A stretch of DNA of 38,325 nucleotides. It comes from Paracoccus rhizosphaerae (GTDB lineage Bacteria; Pseudomonadota; Alphaproteobacteria; Rhodobacterales; Rhodobacteraceae). The translations under genes were made by a program, and so were the position numbers. Position 1 is the first letter of the stretch, and each line of letters begins with the position of its first letter. The notes below the pieces were generated by a model. The model was not told where the DNA came from, searched no databases, and saw only the letters and a program-made list of their open reading frames with translations. The stretch is from assembly GCF_026162645.1 (NCBI RefSeq), contig NZ_JAOTBE010000033.1, positions 1 to 38,325 on the forward strand. The letters run 5' to 3'. Shown here piece by piece: positions 1-9,369 of this stretch.

Positions 1-50
1 TAGGACTTCCAGTTCGTCGTGCGGTAGCGTACAGCCTCAGGGTTGCTCAT
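1..50 (-). CDS. IS5-family transposase, first 16 residues only (partial)
   Basis: Reading from the ATG at 50-48 gives MSNPEAVRYRTTNWKS, then the window ends. The pattern RYRTTNWKSYN is typical of the N-terminus of IS5-family transposases, as recalled from the family. Only the N-terminus is present, so no catalytic DDE residue can be seen and intactness cannot be judged. It belongs with the terminal-repeat-like sequence at 101-119. It was found by reading the minus strand directly. Confidence 0.6.
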   Translation of the reverse strand, partial: MSNPEAVRYRTTNWKS

Positions 51-119
51 GCATACACGCTTACCCTACCAGCCAGCCCACGTGAATCCCGCGGCAGGCT
101 GGAGTTTTGCAACAACGCC
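1..119 (-). mobile_element. Left end of an IS5-family insertion sequence, cut by the window edge
   Basis: The minus strand reads GGCGTTGTTGCAAAACTCC at 119-101, then about 50 bp of non-coding sequence, then a transposase start at 50. The sequence resembles the terminal repeats of the IS903 group of IS5 elements (GGCTTTGTTG-type ends), and the distance from tip to start codon also fits. The other end lies outside the window, so the inverted repeat partner and target duplication cannot be tested here. The outer limit at 119 is inferred from the motif. Confidence 0.6.
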
Positions 120-468
120 GAACGCGACCACGACCGATTGTCGGCTTTTCAGCCTTTTTGCCGAAAGACCTTCGCCCCTTGTCAGCACTCTCAAAGCGAT
201 TACTTCCGCCGCTAGAGTAACGTTGAGCGTCGAAGTGCAGCTTTGTAGTATAAACACTACCGATCTCGCAGCCATTATTCTTTATCCCCTTGTTTTCATG
301 CAAGGCACGACCCCTTGTATTCGTTCAGGTCAGCTCGGAGGGGCGGGCAATCACACGCTAGGACGGTTTCATGTAACCAGTGCGATCTCGATCAGACCCC
401 GCCACCGACCGGCATTTAGGCCGTACCGGTCGGTGGCTCTACTTTGTGAACAAAACTCGTTGTCTTGA
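120..468. other. Gene-free accessory stretch between an IS end and a nucleotidyltransferase gene
   Basis: About 350 bp with visibly lower GC than the rest of the window. Open frames here (for example plus-strand 43-468) run across the IS end, lack a ribosome site and have no codon bias, so I call none of them genes. The only clear structure is the hairpin at 401-437. No tRNA fold or known RNA was recognised. It may be remnant DNA from insertion events. Confidence 0.5.
401..437. terminator. 12-bp perfect hairpin, likely terminator of the minus-strand gene
   Basis: GCCACCGACCGG (401-412) is the exact reverse complement of CCGGTCGGTGGC (426-437), with a 13-nt loop. It lies 31 nt beyond the stop codon at 469 of the minus-strand gene. 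There is no clear T-run on either side, so an intrinsic terminator is plausible but not proven. A protein-binding palindrome is the alternative. Confidence 0.45.
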
Positions 469-1482
469 TTAGATAAGCGCGGTCAGCAACGCGGCTGTTT
501 CCGGCATCCGCGACAGGCTGGCCTCGATCCGCTCGCGCCAGCGCGGCCCGCGGGCGCGCGCATCCTCCAGCGCCTCGGCCAGGTCGTCGGGACGATCCTC
601 GACCAGCGCTTCGATCAGATAGGCCGCCTGCGCGCGGTCCTTGGCCGATTTCATCCGATCCTCAGCGCGCCTGCGGTCGGCGACGATCAGCTTGTGGATG
701 GCGAAACGCTCGGGCCGCGGCACCTGCACCAGAACCCCGCCGCGATAGGCGACTGCGGCCGGAATGGGATCGGCGATCAGATAGTTCAGGTGATGCAGCG
801 CCTGCGCCTGCACCCCAAGCGCGGGCAGGTCGCGCAGCCCCTCCTCGCCAAAGGCGGGGGTCAGGAACTCGACCAGGGCGTTGCCAGAGGTCTGGCGCCA
901 ACGCCAGGTGCGACCCGGCTGCAGGCTGGGAGCCGGGGCGAAGTCGAAATCGGCCAGCACCTGCTGGACCGGCGGCGCCGCCGCGTCCTCCAGCGCCAGC
1001 GACAGCCTTTCGAAGCTGGCGATGTCCAGGTCGTCGGTTTGCGCCGTCTGCTCCAGCGACAGGCGCAGGTTCAGCTCGCCCTCGTAAAGGCGGAAGGCGT
1101 GGGTGCCGACGACGGTGCCGCCAAGGCGAAAGACCCCCGCCCCGGCCAGTGCCGCCATCAGGCTGCCGTTGGTCGGATCCAGCCCCAGGAAACCCTCGGC
1201 CCGCAGCAGTCGGACAAGCCGCGCCCGGTCGCGGCGGCGCTGTTGGGCGGGCGCGCGGTCGTCCCGCAGGGCGACCATGCGGGCCGTCAGCTCGGGGCGG
1301 TCCTCGCCCAGATAATGCTTGCGAACCTCGGACCCGACACGAAAGCTGTCATACCAGTAGCCGCGGCCATTGCGCTGGACCAGCGTCGGCGTGCCTCGCA
1401 GGTCGCGCAACCCTTCGTCCCGAAGGGAGCGCAGAAGGTCGTGGTAGGCGGCATGGGCAAGGGCGGAGTGGCGTTTCGGCAT
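469..1482 (-). CDS. GSU2403-family nucleotidyltransferase-fold protein
   Basis: A 337-residue protein. The N-terminal part has LRGTPTLVQRNGRGYWYD followed by an Arg-rich helical stretch. The central part has GVFRLGGTVVGTHAF and QTDDLDIASFE, which match the glycine-containing loop and Asp pair of the nucleotidyltransferase fold in the GSU2403 (COG5397) family. The C-terminal half is a helical domain. The substrate is unknown; some relatives of this fold act as toxins or antitoxins, but nothing here shows that. I chose the ATG at 1482 (MPKRHSAL) because homology-like sequence begins there; the longer frame to 1797 crosses the repeat region and the start of the HAD gene. No Shine-Dalgarno site precedes this ATG, so a leaderless mRNA is possible. 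It stands alone, divergent from the HAD gene and next to an IS end. Confidence 0.75.
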   Translation of the reverse strand: MPKRHSALAHAAYHDLLRSLRDEGLRDLRGTPTLVQRNGRGYWYDSFRVGSEVRKHYLGEDRPELTARMVALRDDRAPAQQRRRDRARLVRLLRAEGFLGLDPTNGSLMAALAGAGVFRLGGTVVGTHAFRLYEGELNLRLSLEQTAQTDDLDIASFERLSLALEDAAAPPVQQVLADFDFAPAPSLQPGRTWRWRQTSGNALVEFLTPAFGEEGLRDLPALGVQAQALHHLNYLIADPIPAAVAYRGGVLVQVPRPERFAIHKLIVADRRRAEDRMKSAKDRAQAAYLIEALVEDRPDDLAEALEDARARGPRWRERIEASLSRMPETAALLTALI

Positions 1483-1486
1483 GGCT

Positions 1487-1550
1487 ATGTTCAACAATCG
1501 GAATGTCCGTTGAATACTGTGATGTTCAACAATCGGCAAGTCTGTTGAAC
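1487..1550 (-). promoter_or_regulatory. Two tandem 25-bp inverted repeats in the divergent promoter region
   Basis: TTCAAC-N13-GTTGAA occurs at 1490-1514 and again at 1525-1549. The 15-mer ATGTTCAACAATCGG is repeated exactly at 1487-1501 and 1522-1536, 35 bp apart. The downstream copy nearly abuts the start codon of the minus-strand gene at 1482. On the minus strand TTGCCG and TATTCA, 17 nt apart, could serve as -35 and -10 boxes lying inside the repeats. The pattern suggests a dimeric regulator bound to two sites. The regulator is not identified. Confidence 0.6.
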
Positions 1551-1627
1551 AAGGGACGTATGCGCCTCGGCTATTTCCCGCAGCGCGATTCGGGAGTATG
1601 CCTGCCGGTCTTGAAGGGGCCTGACGC

Positions 1628-2287
1628 ATGCGGATCGACCTGATCATCTTTGACTGCGATGGCGTGATCGCCGACAGCGAAATCCTGTCGGCCGAGGTGC
1701 TGATCGACCAGTTGGCGCAGCTTGGGATCGACATCACGCTGGATGACGTCCGGCGCGATTTTCTTGGCCGCAGCTTCCCCACCGTCGCCGCCAGCATCCG
1801 CGACCGCTTCGCCCGCGCCCTGCCCGACGATTTCGAGGCCGGCTATCGCACCCGCCTGCTGGACCGTTTTGCGATCGACCTTGCCCCGACACCCGGGATC
1901 GGTCAGGTGCTCAAGGCGCTGACGCGGCCGGTCTGCGTCGCGACCTCGTCCAGCCCGCCCCGCGTCGCCCGAACGCTGCAGCTGCTGGGACTGACCGACC
2001 GCTTTGGCCCCCATGTCTTTACCGCCAGCCAGGTCGTGCAGGGCAAGCCCGCGCCGGACCTGTTCCAGTTTGCCGCCGCGAAAATGGGGTGCGCCCCGGA
2101 TCATGCACTGGTGATCGAGGACAGCGTGCCGGGCCTGCAGGCCGCCCGCGCAGCCGGGATGCGGGCGCTGCACTATGCCGGCGGCGCGCATCTGGCCGGT
2201 CACGCCGCGCCCGACGGCGCACGCAGCTTCGCCGACTGGTGCGAGTTTCCTGCCCTTCTGGCGTCGGTCGAGAGGGACGCGGCATGA
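1628..2287 (+). CDS. HAD-family phosphatase, beta-phosphoglucomutase-like
   Basis: A 219-residue haloacid-dehalogenase hydrolase with all four motifs: FDCDGVIADSE near the N-terminus (nucleophile Asp and acid Asp), TSSS (motif II), the Lys of GKPAPD (motif III) and VIEDSVPGLQAA (motif IV, Mg binding). A helical cap sits between motifs I and II, as in sugar-phosphate phosphatases and beta-phosphoglucomutases. The stop codon overlaps the start of the SorC-type regulator (ATGA at 2284-2287), so the two are translated together. With the polyol transporter downstream, a hexitol or ketose phosphate is a reasonable substrate guess. A weak purine-rich site (AAGGGG) precedes the ATG. The exact substrate cannot be read from sequence. 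Confidence 0.85.
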   Translation: MRIDLIIFDCDGVIADSEILSAEVLIDQLAQLGIDITLDDVRRDFLGRSFPTVAASIRDRFARALPDDFEAGYRTRLLDRFAIDLAPTPGIGQVLKALTRPVCVATSSSPPRVARTLQLLGLTDRFGPHVFTASQVVQGKPAPDLFQFAAAKMGCAPDHALVIEDSVPGLQAARAAGMRALHYAGGAHLAGHAAPDGARSFADWCEFPALLASVERDAA

Positions 2288-3240
2288 GCCAAAACCGCTT
2301 CACGCCGGAATCGACGCGGCTGGACGACGCGGCCCGTGCCGGCTGGCTTTACTATGTCGCGGGGAACACGCAGGACGAAATTGCCCGCAAGATGGGCGTC
2401 AGCCGGCAGACCGCGCAGCGGCTGGTGGCGATGGCCATCAGCGAACGCTTGGTCAAGGTCCGCCTGGACCATCCCATCGGCCGCTGCATGGACCTGGCCG
2501 CCGCGCTGCGCGACCGCTTCAACCTGGACATCTGCGAGGTCGCGCCTTCGGACCCCGAAGCGCCCGACCTTCTGACCGGCATCGCCATCGCCGCGGCGGC
2601 CGAGCTGGAACGCGTGCTGAAATCGCCGGACCGGCGGATCGTCAGCCTGGGCACCGGCCGGAACCTGCGCGCCATGGTTGAGCAGCTGCCGATCATGTCC
2701 TGCCCGCAGCATGTCGTCGTGTCCCGCCTGGGAAACATGATGGCCGACGGCTCGGCCACGCCTTACAACGCGACCATCCGCCTGGCCGAACGGATCGGTG
2801 CGCCGCATTTCCCCTATCCCCTGCCCGTCCTGGCCAGCAGCGCGCAAGAGCTGTCGGCCATGCAGCAGCAGCAGGCGGCCCGCAACACGATCGAGCTGTG
2901 CGCGAAGGCCGACCTGTCGCTGGTGGGCATCGGCCAAATGGACATGACCGCGCCGCTGCACGTCGATGGCTTCCTCTCCCAGGCCGAGATGGACGAGCTG
3001 GCCCAGGCCGGCGCCGTGGGAGAGATCACCAGCTGGGTCTATGATCAGCAAGGGCGCATCATCGACTGCGCGTTCAATCGCCGCGTCGCCTCGGCGCCGT
3101 TGCCGCATGACTCGGACCGCCCCATGGTGGCGGTGGCCTCGGGTCTGACCAAGCTGCCGGCGATTCGGGCGGCTCTGGCAGGGCGGCTGATCAACGGGCT
3201 GATCACGTCGGAAGCCACGGCCGAGCGCCTGCTGGCATAA
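2284..3240 (+). CDS. SorC-family sugar-binding transcriptional regulator
   Basis: A 318-residue regulator. The N-terminal helix-turn-helix covers roughly residues 20-60 (TQDEIARKMGVSRQTAQRLV). The rest is the sugar-binding domain of the SorC/DeoR-like group, related to glucosamine-6-phosphate isomerase folds, with VSLGTGRN, VVSRLG, LSLVGIGQM and the C-terminal PMVAVASGLTKLPAIRAAL. Such proteins bind a phosphorylated sugar as effector. The ATG at 2284 overlaps the HAD stop by 4 nt. It lies directly upstream of and in line with the polyol transporter genes, so it probably controls them through the palindrome at 3266-3279. The effector, possibly a hexitol-related phosphate made or removed by the HAD protein, is inferred. 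Confidence 0.88.
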   Translation: MSQNRFTPESTRLDDAARAGWLYYVAGNTQDEIARKMGVSRQTAQRLVAMAISERLVKVRLDHPIGRCMDLAAALRDRFNLDICEVAPSDPEAPDLLTGIAIAAAAELERVLKSPDRRIVSLGTGRNLRAMVEQLPIMSCPQHVVVSRLGNMMADGSATPYNATIRLAERIGAPHFPYPLPVLASSAQELSAMQQQQAARNTIELCAKADLSLVGIGQMDMTAPLHVDGFLSQAEMDELAQAGAVGEITSWVYDQQGRIIDCAFNRRVASAPLPHDSDRPMVAVASGLTKLPAIRAALAGRLINGLITSEATAERLLA

Positions 3241-3259
3241 TTATCGCGTCGTCAGCGGC

Positions 3260-3300
3260 TTAGCATGATGGGAACATCAGGCCGCGGCTAATCGTTGACA
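3260..3300 (+). promoter_or_regulatory. Candidate SorC operator and -35 box upstream of smoE
   Basis: TGATGGGAACATCA at 3266-3279 is an exact 5-bp inverted repeat with a 4-nt centre. It is flanked by TTAGC (3260-3264) and GCTAA (3287-3291), also inverted. A consensus -35 TTGACA follows at 3295-3300; no strong -10 is visible, with GAAGAT at 3318 as the best-spaced candidate. The position just upstream of the promoter fits a sugar-responsive regulator site. Assignment to the SorC-type protein is inference. Confidence 0.5.
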
Positions 3301-3368
3301 GATTCGCAATGTCGCGCGAAGATATGCCCATCGGCGGGGCAAATGCCCAACCGGCAAGGGAGGACATC

Positions 3369-4694
3369 ATGAACTCGACTTTCCGCGCCCTTCTGGGCGC
3401 TACGGCCCTGTGCGCCGTGGGCGGCGCGGCCGCCGCGCAGGATCCCGTGACGCTGACCATCGCCACCGTGAACAACGGCGACATGATCCGGATGCAGTCG
3501 CTGACGCAGGACTTCACCGACAAGAACCCGAACATCGCGCTGGAATGGGTCACCCTCGAGGAGAACATCCTGCGGGAACGCGTGACGACCGACATCGCGA
3601 CGAATGGCGGGCAGTACGACGTGCTGACCATCGGCACCTATGAGGTTCCCATCTGGGCGCGCCAAGGCTGGCTGACGCCGCTGGACGACCTGCCCGCCGA
3701 ATACGACGTCGATGACCTTGTCCCCGCCGTGCGCGAGGCGCTTTCAGTGGACGGCACGCTCTATGCTGCGCCCTTCTATGCCGAATCGGCGATGGTGATG
3801 TACCGCACCGACCTGGCCGAGGCCGCGGGCGTGACCATTCCCGACAATCCGACCTGGACCGACATCAAGGCCGCCGCCGAGGCGATGACCGACAAGGAAA
3901 ACGAGGTCTATGGCATCTGCCTGCGCGGCAAGCCGGGCTGGGGCGAGAACATGGCCTTCCTGACCGCCATGGCCAACAGCTATGGTGCGCGCTGGTTCGA
4001 CACCGACTGGAACCCGCAGTTCGACAGCCCCGAATGGAACGAGGCGCTGACTGACTATCTGACGCTGATGAACGAATACGGGCCTCCGGGCGCGTCGTCG
4101 AATGGCTTCAACGAGAACCTGTCGCTGTTCCAGCAGGGCAAGTGCGGCATGTGGATCGACGCCACCGTCGCCGCCAGCTTCGTGACCGACCCCGAGGATT
4201 CGACGGTCGCCGACAGCGTCGGCTTCGCGCAGTTCCCGAACAAGGAAGGCGTCGACAACCACGGCAACTGGCTGTGGGCCTGGAACTTGGCCATCCCCGC
4301 GTCCAGCCAGAAGCAGGACGCAGCCAAGACCTTCGTGGCCTGGGCGACCAGCAAGGAATACACCGACATGGTGGCCGAGGCCGAGGGCTGGCGCGCCGCC
4401 CCTCCGGGCACGCGGACCTCGCTTTATGAGAACCCGGAATACCAGGAAGCCGCGCCCTTCGCCGCGATGACCCTGAATTCGATCAATGCGGCGGATACGC
4501 AGAAATCGTCGGTCCAGGACATCCCCTACACCGGCGGCCAGTTCGTCGCGATCCCCGAATTCCAAGGTATCGGCACGATGGTCGGGCAGACATTCTCGGC
4601 CGCGCTGGCGGGCCAGATGTCGGCGGAAGACGCGCTGGCCTCGGCGCAGTCCGCGACCGCGCGTGAAATGGCCCGCGCGGGCTATCCCAAGTAA
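3369..4694 (+). CDS. smoE: Sorbitol/mannitol ABC transporter, substrate-binding protein
   Basis: A 441-residue extracellular solute-binding protein of family 1. The first about 23 residues form a Sec signal peptide ending AAAAQ, with mature sequence beginning around QDPVTLTIATVNNGD. The body has typical family features such as DVLTIGTYEVPIWARQGWLTPLDDL, AAPFYAESAMVMYRTD and FQQGKCGMWIDATVAAS. I chose the ATG at 3369 over the in-frame ATG at 3309 because it begins the signal peptide and has AAGGGAGGA just upstream. It heads the smoE-F-G-K-mtlK order known from the Rhodobacter sphaeroides polyol operon, so it should deliver hexitols to the SmoFG permease. A hairpin after the stop may raise its expression relative to the downstream genes. 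Confidence 0.9.
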   Translation: MNSTFRALLGATALCAVGGAAAAQDPVTLTIATVNNGDMIRMQSLTQDFTDKNPNIALEWVTLEENILRERVTTDIATNGGQYDVLTIGTYEVPIWARQGWLTPLDDLPAEYDVDDLVPAVREALSVDGTLYAAPFYAESAMVMYRTDLAEAAGVTIPDNPTWTDIKAAAEAMTDKENEVYGICLRGKPGWGENMAFLTAMANSYGARWFDTDWNPQFDSPEWNEALTDYLTLMNEYGPPGASSNGFNENLSLFQQGKCGMWIDATVAASFVTDPEDSTVADSVGFAQFPNKEGVDNHGNWLWAWNLAIPASSQKQDAAKTFVAWATSKEYTDMVAEAEGWRAAPPGTRTSLYENPEYQEAAPFAAMTLNSINAADTQKSSVQDIPYTGGQFVAIPEFQGIGTMVGQTFSAALAGQMSAEDALASAQSATAREMARAGYPK

Positions 4695-4704
4695 GCCGCG
4701 CCTA

Positions 4705-4727
4705 GCGCCGCCCTGACGGGGCGGCGC
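4705..4727 (+). terminator. Intercistronic hairpin between smoE and smoF
   Basis: GCGCCGCCC (4705-4713) pairs with GGGCGGCGC (4719-4727) around a 5-nt loop, giving a very stable 9-bp stem without a T-run. It lies in the 60-bp gap between the binding protein and the first permease gene. Hairpins in this place in other ABC operons act as partial terminators or as 3' mRNA protectors so that the binding protein is made in excess. That role is inferred here. Confidence 0.65.
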
Positions 4728-4754
4728 ACCTTCCCCACCGCAAGGACGCAAGCC

Positions 4755-5624
4755 ATGGCCACCCGCCAGACCGCAAGTCTTGCGCGCCTGATGCGCGCAC
4801 CCGCCATCATCCTGCTGCTGATCTGGATGATCGTCCCGTTGGGGATGACGCTCTATTACTCTTTCCTGAACTACAACCTGCTGAACCCGGCCGGGACCAG
4901 TTGGGCGGGCTGGTTCAACTATCGCTATTTCTACACCGATCCGGCCTTCTTCGACGCGATCCGCAACACGCTGGTGCTGGTGCTGGGTGTGCTGGTCATC
5001 ACCGTGGTGGGCGGCATCGCCATTGCGCTGCTGATCGACAAGCCGATCTGGGGCCAGGGGATCGTGCGCATCCTCATCATCTCTCCGTTCTTCGTCATGC
5101 CGCCGGTGGCCGCGCTGATCTGGAAGAACATGATCATGCATCCGTCATACGGCGTCTTCGCCGACTTGGCGCAGGTGCTGGGCATGCAGCCGGTGGACTG
5201 GTTCGCACAGTTTCCGCTGACCTCGATCATCGTCATCGTCGCCTGGCAATGGCTGCCCTTCGCGACGCTGATCCTGCTGACCTCGCTGCAGTCGCTGGAC
5301 GGCGAACAGATGGAGGCGGCGGAAATGGACGGCGCCAGCGCGCTATCGCGCTTCATCCACCTGACTCTGCCGCACATGGCGCGCGCGATCACCGTGGTGA
5401 TCCTGATCCAGACCATCTTCCTGCTGGGCATCTATGCCGAGATCCTGGTGACCACGAACGGCGGGCCGGGCAACGCCTCGACCAACCTGACCTACCTGAT
5501 CTATCGCGCCGCGCGGCTGAACTTCGACATCGGCGGTGCCGCCGCCGGGGGCATCATCGCGGTCATCCTGGCCAACTTGGTCGCCATCTTCCTGATGCGC
5601 GCCGTCGGCAAGAACCTGGACTGA
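4755..5624 (+). CDS. smoF: Sorbitol/mannitol ABC transporter permease (MalF type)
   Basis: A 289-residue inner-membrane protein with six predicted helices; the first (IILLLIWMIVPLGMTLYYSFL) follows a short cytoplasmic N-terminus. The EAA loop that contacts the ATPase reads EAAEMDGASALSRFIHLTLP, roughly at residues 192-211. This is the standard length for MalF-like permeases without the large periplasmic insert. AAGGA precedes the ATG. It ends 10 nt before smoG, with a ribosome site (GAGGAG) in the gap. It should form a heterodimeric channel with SmoG for hexitols delivered by SmoE. Substrate assignment rests on synteny with mtlK. Confidence 0.9.
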   Translation: MATRQTASLARLMRAPAIILLLIWMIVPLGMTLYYSFLNYNLLNPAGTSWAGWFNYRYFYTDPAFFDAIRNTLVLVLGVLVITVVGGIAIALLIDKPIWGQGIVRILIISPFFVMPPVAALIWKNMIMHPSYGVFADLAQVLGMQPVDWFAQFPLTSIIVIVAWQWLPFATLILLTSLQSLDGEQMEAAEMDGASALSRFIHLTLPHMARAITVVILIQTIFLLGIYAEILVTTNGGPGNASTNLTYLIYRAARLNFDIGGAAAGGIIAVILANLVAIFLMRAVGKNLD

Positions 5625-5634
5625 GGAGCATCAC

Positions 5635-6459
<825 letters not shown>

Positions 6460-6469
6460 GGGGACGACC

Positions 6470-7474
<1,005 letters not shown>

Positions 7475-7533
7475 CACATCCCCGTTCCAGCCCCTGCGCC
7501 AGCCGCCGGGGCACCCTGACGAAAGGTCCGACC

Positions 7534-9000
7534 ATGGCCACGCCGCTGACGCAAGCCGCCCTGCCCCACCTGTCCGAAGATGTCGCGCGACCGGCCTATG
7601 ACCGCGCCGCGTTGACCCCCGGCATCCTGCATGTGGGCGTCGGCAATTTTCACCGCGCCCACATGGCCTGGTACCTGGACCGGCTGTTCCAGTCGGGCCG
7701 GGGCCATGACTGGGCGCTGATCGGCGCCGGCGTGCGTCCGGGGGATGCGGCGATGCGCGACCGGCTGCAGGCGCAGGATTGGCTCACGACCTTGGTGGAG
7801 CTGGACCCTAAGGGCCTGTCGGCGCAGGTCCTGGGATCGATGATCGACTTCGTCGAGGTGGACCCGGCCGCCACCATCGCGGCCATGTCGGACCCGCGCA
7901 TCCGCATCGTCTCGATGACGATCACCGAAGGCGGATACTACGTCGACGCCAAGACCGATGACTTCAACGCGACGCATGACGACATGGTCCACGACGCCGC
8001 CCATCCCGACGCGCCGCGCAGCGTCTTCGGGATGATCCTGGCCGCGCTTCGCAACCGGCAGGCGGCTGGCGTGCCGCCCTTCACCGTCCTGTCCTGCGAT
8101 AACCTGCCGGAGAACGGCCATGTCTGCGCGCGCACGGTCACGGGATTGGCGCGGCTGTTCGATCCGGCCTTCGCAGACTGGGTCGCCGCCAACGTGGTCT
8201 TTCCAAGCGGCATGGTGGACTGCATCACGCCCGCCACCTCGGACCGAGAGCGGACGCTGGTGCGCGACCGCTTCGGCATCAGCGATGCCGCGCCGGTCGT
8301 CTGCGAACCGTTCCGGCAGTGGGTGCTGGAGGACCGTTTCCCGCAGGGCCGTCCCGCCTTGGAAACCGTCGGTGTCGAATTCGTCGAGGACGTCACCCGG
8401 CACGAGCTGATGAAGCTGCGGATCCTGAACGGCGGGCATGCGGCCATCGCTTATGCTTCTGCGCTGCTTGGGCACCACTTCGTCCACGACGCAATGGCCG
8501 ATGACCAGATCGCCGCCTGGCTGCGCGCGGTCGAGACGAAAGAGATCATCCCGACGCTGCAGCCGATTTCCGGCGTCAGCTACGACGATTACCTAGACCT
8601 GATCGTGGCGCGCTTTTCGAACCCGCAGATCGGCGACACGATCCCGCGGCTGTGCCTGGACGGGTCGAACCGCCAGCCCAAATTCATCCTGCCGACGCTG
8701 CGTGACCGGCTGGCTAGTGGCGGGTCGATCGACGGGCTGGCGCTGGAACTGGCGCTGTGGTGCCGGTACTGCGAGGGCACGACCGAGGCCGGGGCCGAGA
8801 TCGCGCCGAACGACGACAACCATGCCGTGCTGAAGGCGCATGCCCTGGCGGCGCGAGACAACCCGAAAGCCTTCCTGGACAACCGCACCGTGTTCGGCGA
8901 TCTGGGCAGCGATGCCACGCTGGCGGCTGCCTTCGCCGATGCCTTGCGCTCGCTGCACGACAACGGCGTGCGGGCAACCCTGGTGGCCTATGTCGGCTGA
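7534..9000 (+). CDS. mtlK: Mannitol 2-dehydrogenase
   Basis: A 488-residue member of the polyol-specific long-chain dehydrogenases, oxidising D-mannitol to D-fructose with NAD (EC 1.1.1.67). Visible signatures are GVGNFHRAHMAWYLDRL in the N-terminal nucleotide-binding domain, TITEGGYY, DNLPENG, VVFPSGMVDCITP and KLRILNGGHAAIAY with the catalytic Lys and the conserved Asn/His. Length matches the roughly 490-residue family. I took the ATG at 7534 with GAAAGG upstream; the open frame extends further back only across the end of smoK. It is the only catabolic dehydrogenase in this module: the sorbitol dehydrogenase smoS found next to mtlK in R. sphaeroides is absent. Some family members also oxidise arabitol or sorbitol. 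Confidence 0.92.
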   Translation: MATPLTQAALPHLSEDVARPAYDRAALTPGILHVGVGNFHRAHMAWYLDRLFQSGRGHDWALIGAGVRPGDAAMRDRLQAQDWLTTLVELDPKGLSAQVLGSMIDFVEVDPAATIAAMSDPRIRIVSMTITEGGYYVDAKTDDFNATHDDMVHDAAHPDAPRSVFGMILAALRNRQAAGVPPFTVLSCDNLPENGHVCARTVTGLARLFDPAFADWVAANVVFPSGMVDCITPATSDRERTLVRDRFGISDAAPVVCEPFRQWVLEDRFPQGRPALETVGVEFVEDVTRHELMKLRILNGGHAAIAYASALLGHHFVHDAMADDQIAAWLRAVETKEIIPTLQPISGVSYDDYLDLIVARFSNPQIGDTIPRLCLDGSNRQPKFILPTLRDRLASGGSIDGLALELALWCRYCEGTTEAGAEIAPNDDNHAVLKAHALAARDNPKAFLDNRTVFGDLGSDATLAAAFADALRSLHDNGVRATLVAYVG

Positions 9001-9006
9001 GCTGGC

Positions 9007-9297
9007 CTACGGGCGCAGCAGGATCATCGCGATGGCGACGATGACGATGAGGACGACCGGAACGGCAATGGTGCCCAGTGCCAGCCGCGCCCCGGTCTTC
9101 TGAGTCGCGCGGTAATAGCTGGCTTCGCTTGCCGTGTCGTTTTCGCCGGCCGCATGTTCCCGGCCGGCCTCGCCCACTTGGGCCTGTCCGGGCGTGACTG
9201 GATCGCCGCTCGACGTGTCGACAGGTCCGTGGCTGCCGTGGACGCCAAGGCGCTGGCGGTCACCGTCTGGTCCTTGGTCGTGATGATCGGCTGTCAT
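9007..9297 (-). CDS. Small single-pass membrane protein of unknown function
   Basis: A 96-residue protein with a hydrophilic, His/Gly/Asp-rich N-terminal two-thirds and one C-terminal membrane helix (LALGTIAVPVVLIVIVAIAMILL) followed by RP. No family recognised. Such C-tail-anchored small proteins often place a soluble segment on the cytoplasmic face, but orientation is unknown. The start is uncertain: MTADHHDQ at 9297 is used, with an upstream ATG at 9324 as the alternative; neither has a good ribosome site. The stop lies 6 nt from the convergent mtlK stop. It is last in the minus-strand run after the DUF2934 gene. Confidence 0.55.
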   Translation of the reverse strand: MTADHHDQGPDGDRQRLGVHGSHGPVDTSSGDPVTPGQAQVGEAGREHAAGENDTASEASYYRATQKTGARLALGTIAVPVVLIVIVAIAMILLRP

Positions 9298-9369
9298 GAT
9301 GAAGCCCCTGCTGCTGCGTGACATGGCGCAGTGAACAAGGCAGGCGGCCTTTTGTTCCAGCAGGCGGGG

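Noticed and set aside
43..468. Plus-strand ORF of 141 residues at the left edge
   Set aside because: It runs antisense through the IS end, has no ribosome site, no codon bias and no recognisable domain.
1487..1550. Tandem repeats as a minimal CRISPR
   Set aside because: Only two units, each palindromic, 10-bp separation, and located in a divergent promoter region without cas genes.
1483..1797. N-terminal extension of the nucleotidyltransferase frame to 1797
   Set aside because: It would read through the palindromic repeats and the 5' part of the HAD gene; family sequence begins only at the ATG at 1482.
3744..5141. 465-residue minus-strand ORF across smoE and smoF
   Set aside because: Spans two well-supported genes antisense and is rich in His/Arg/Gly as expected for a mirrored high-GC frame.
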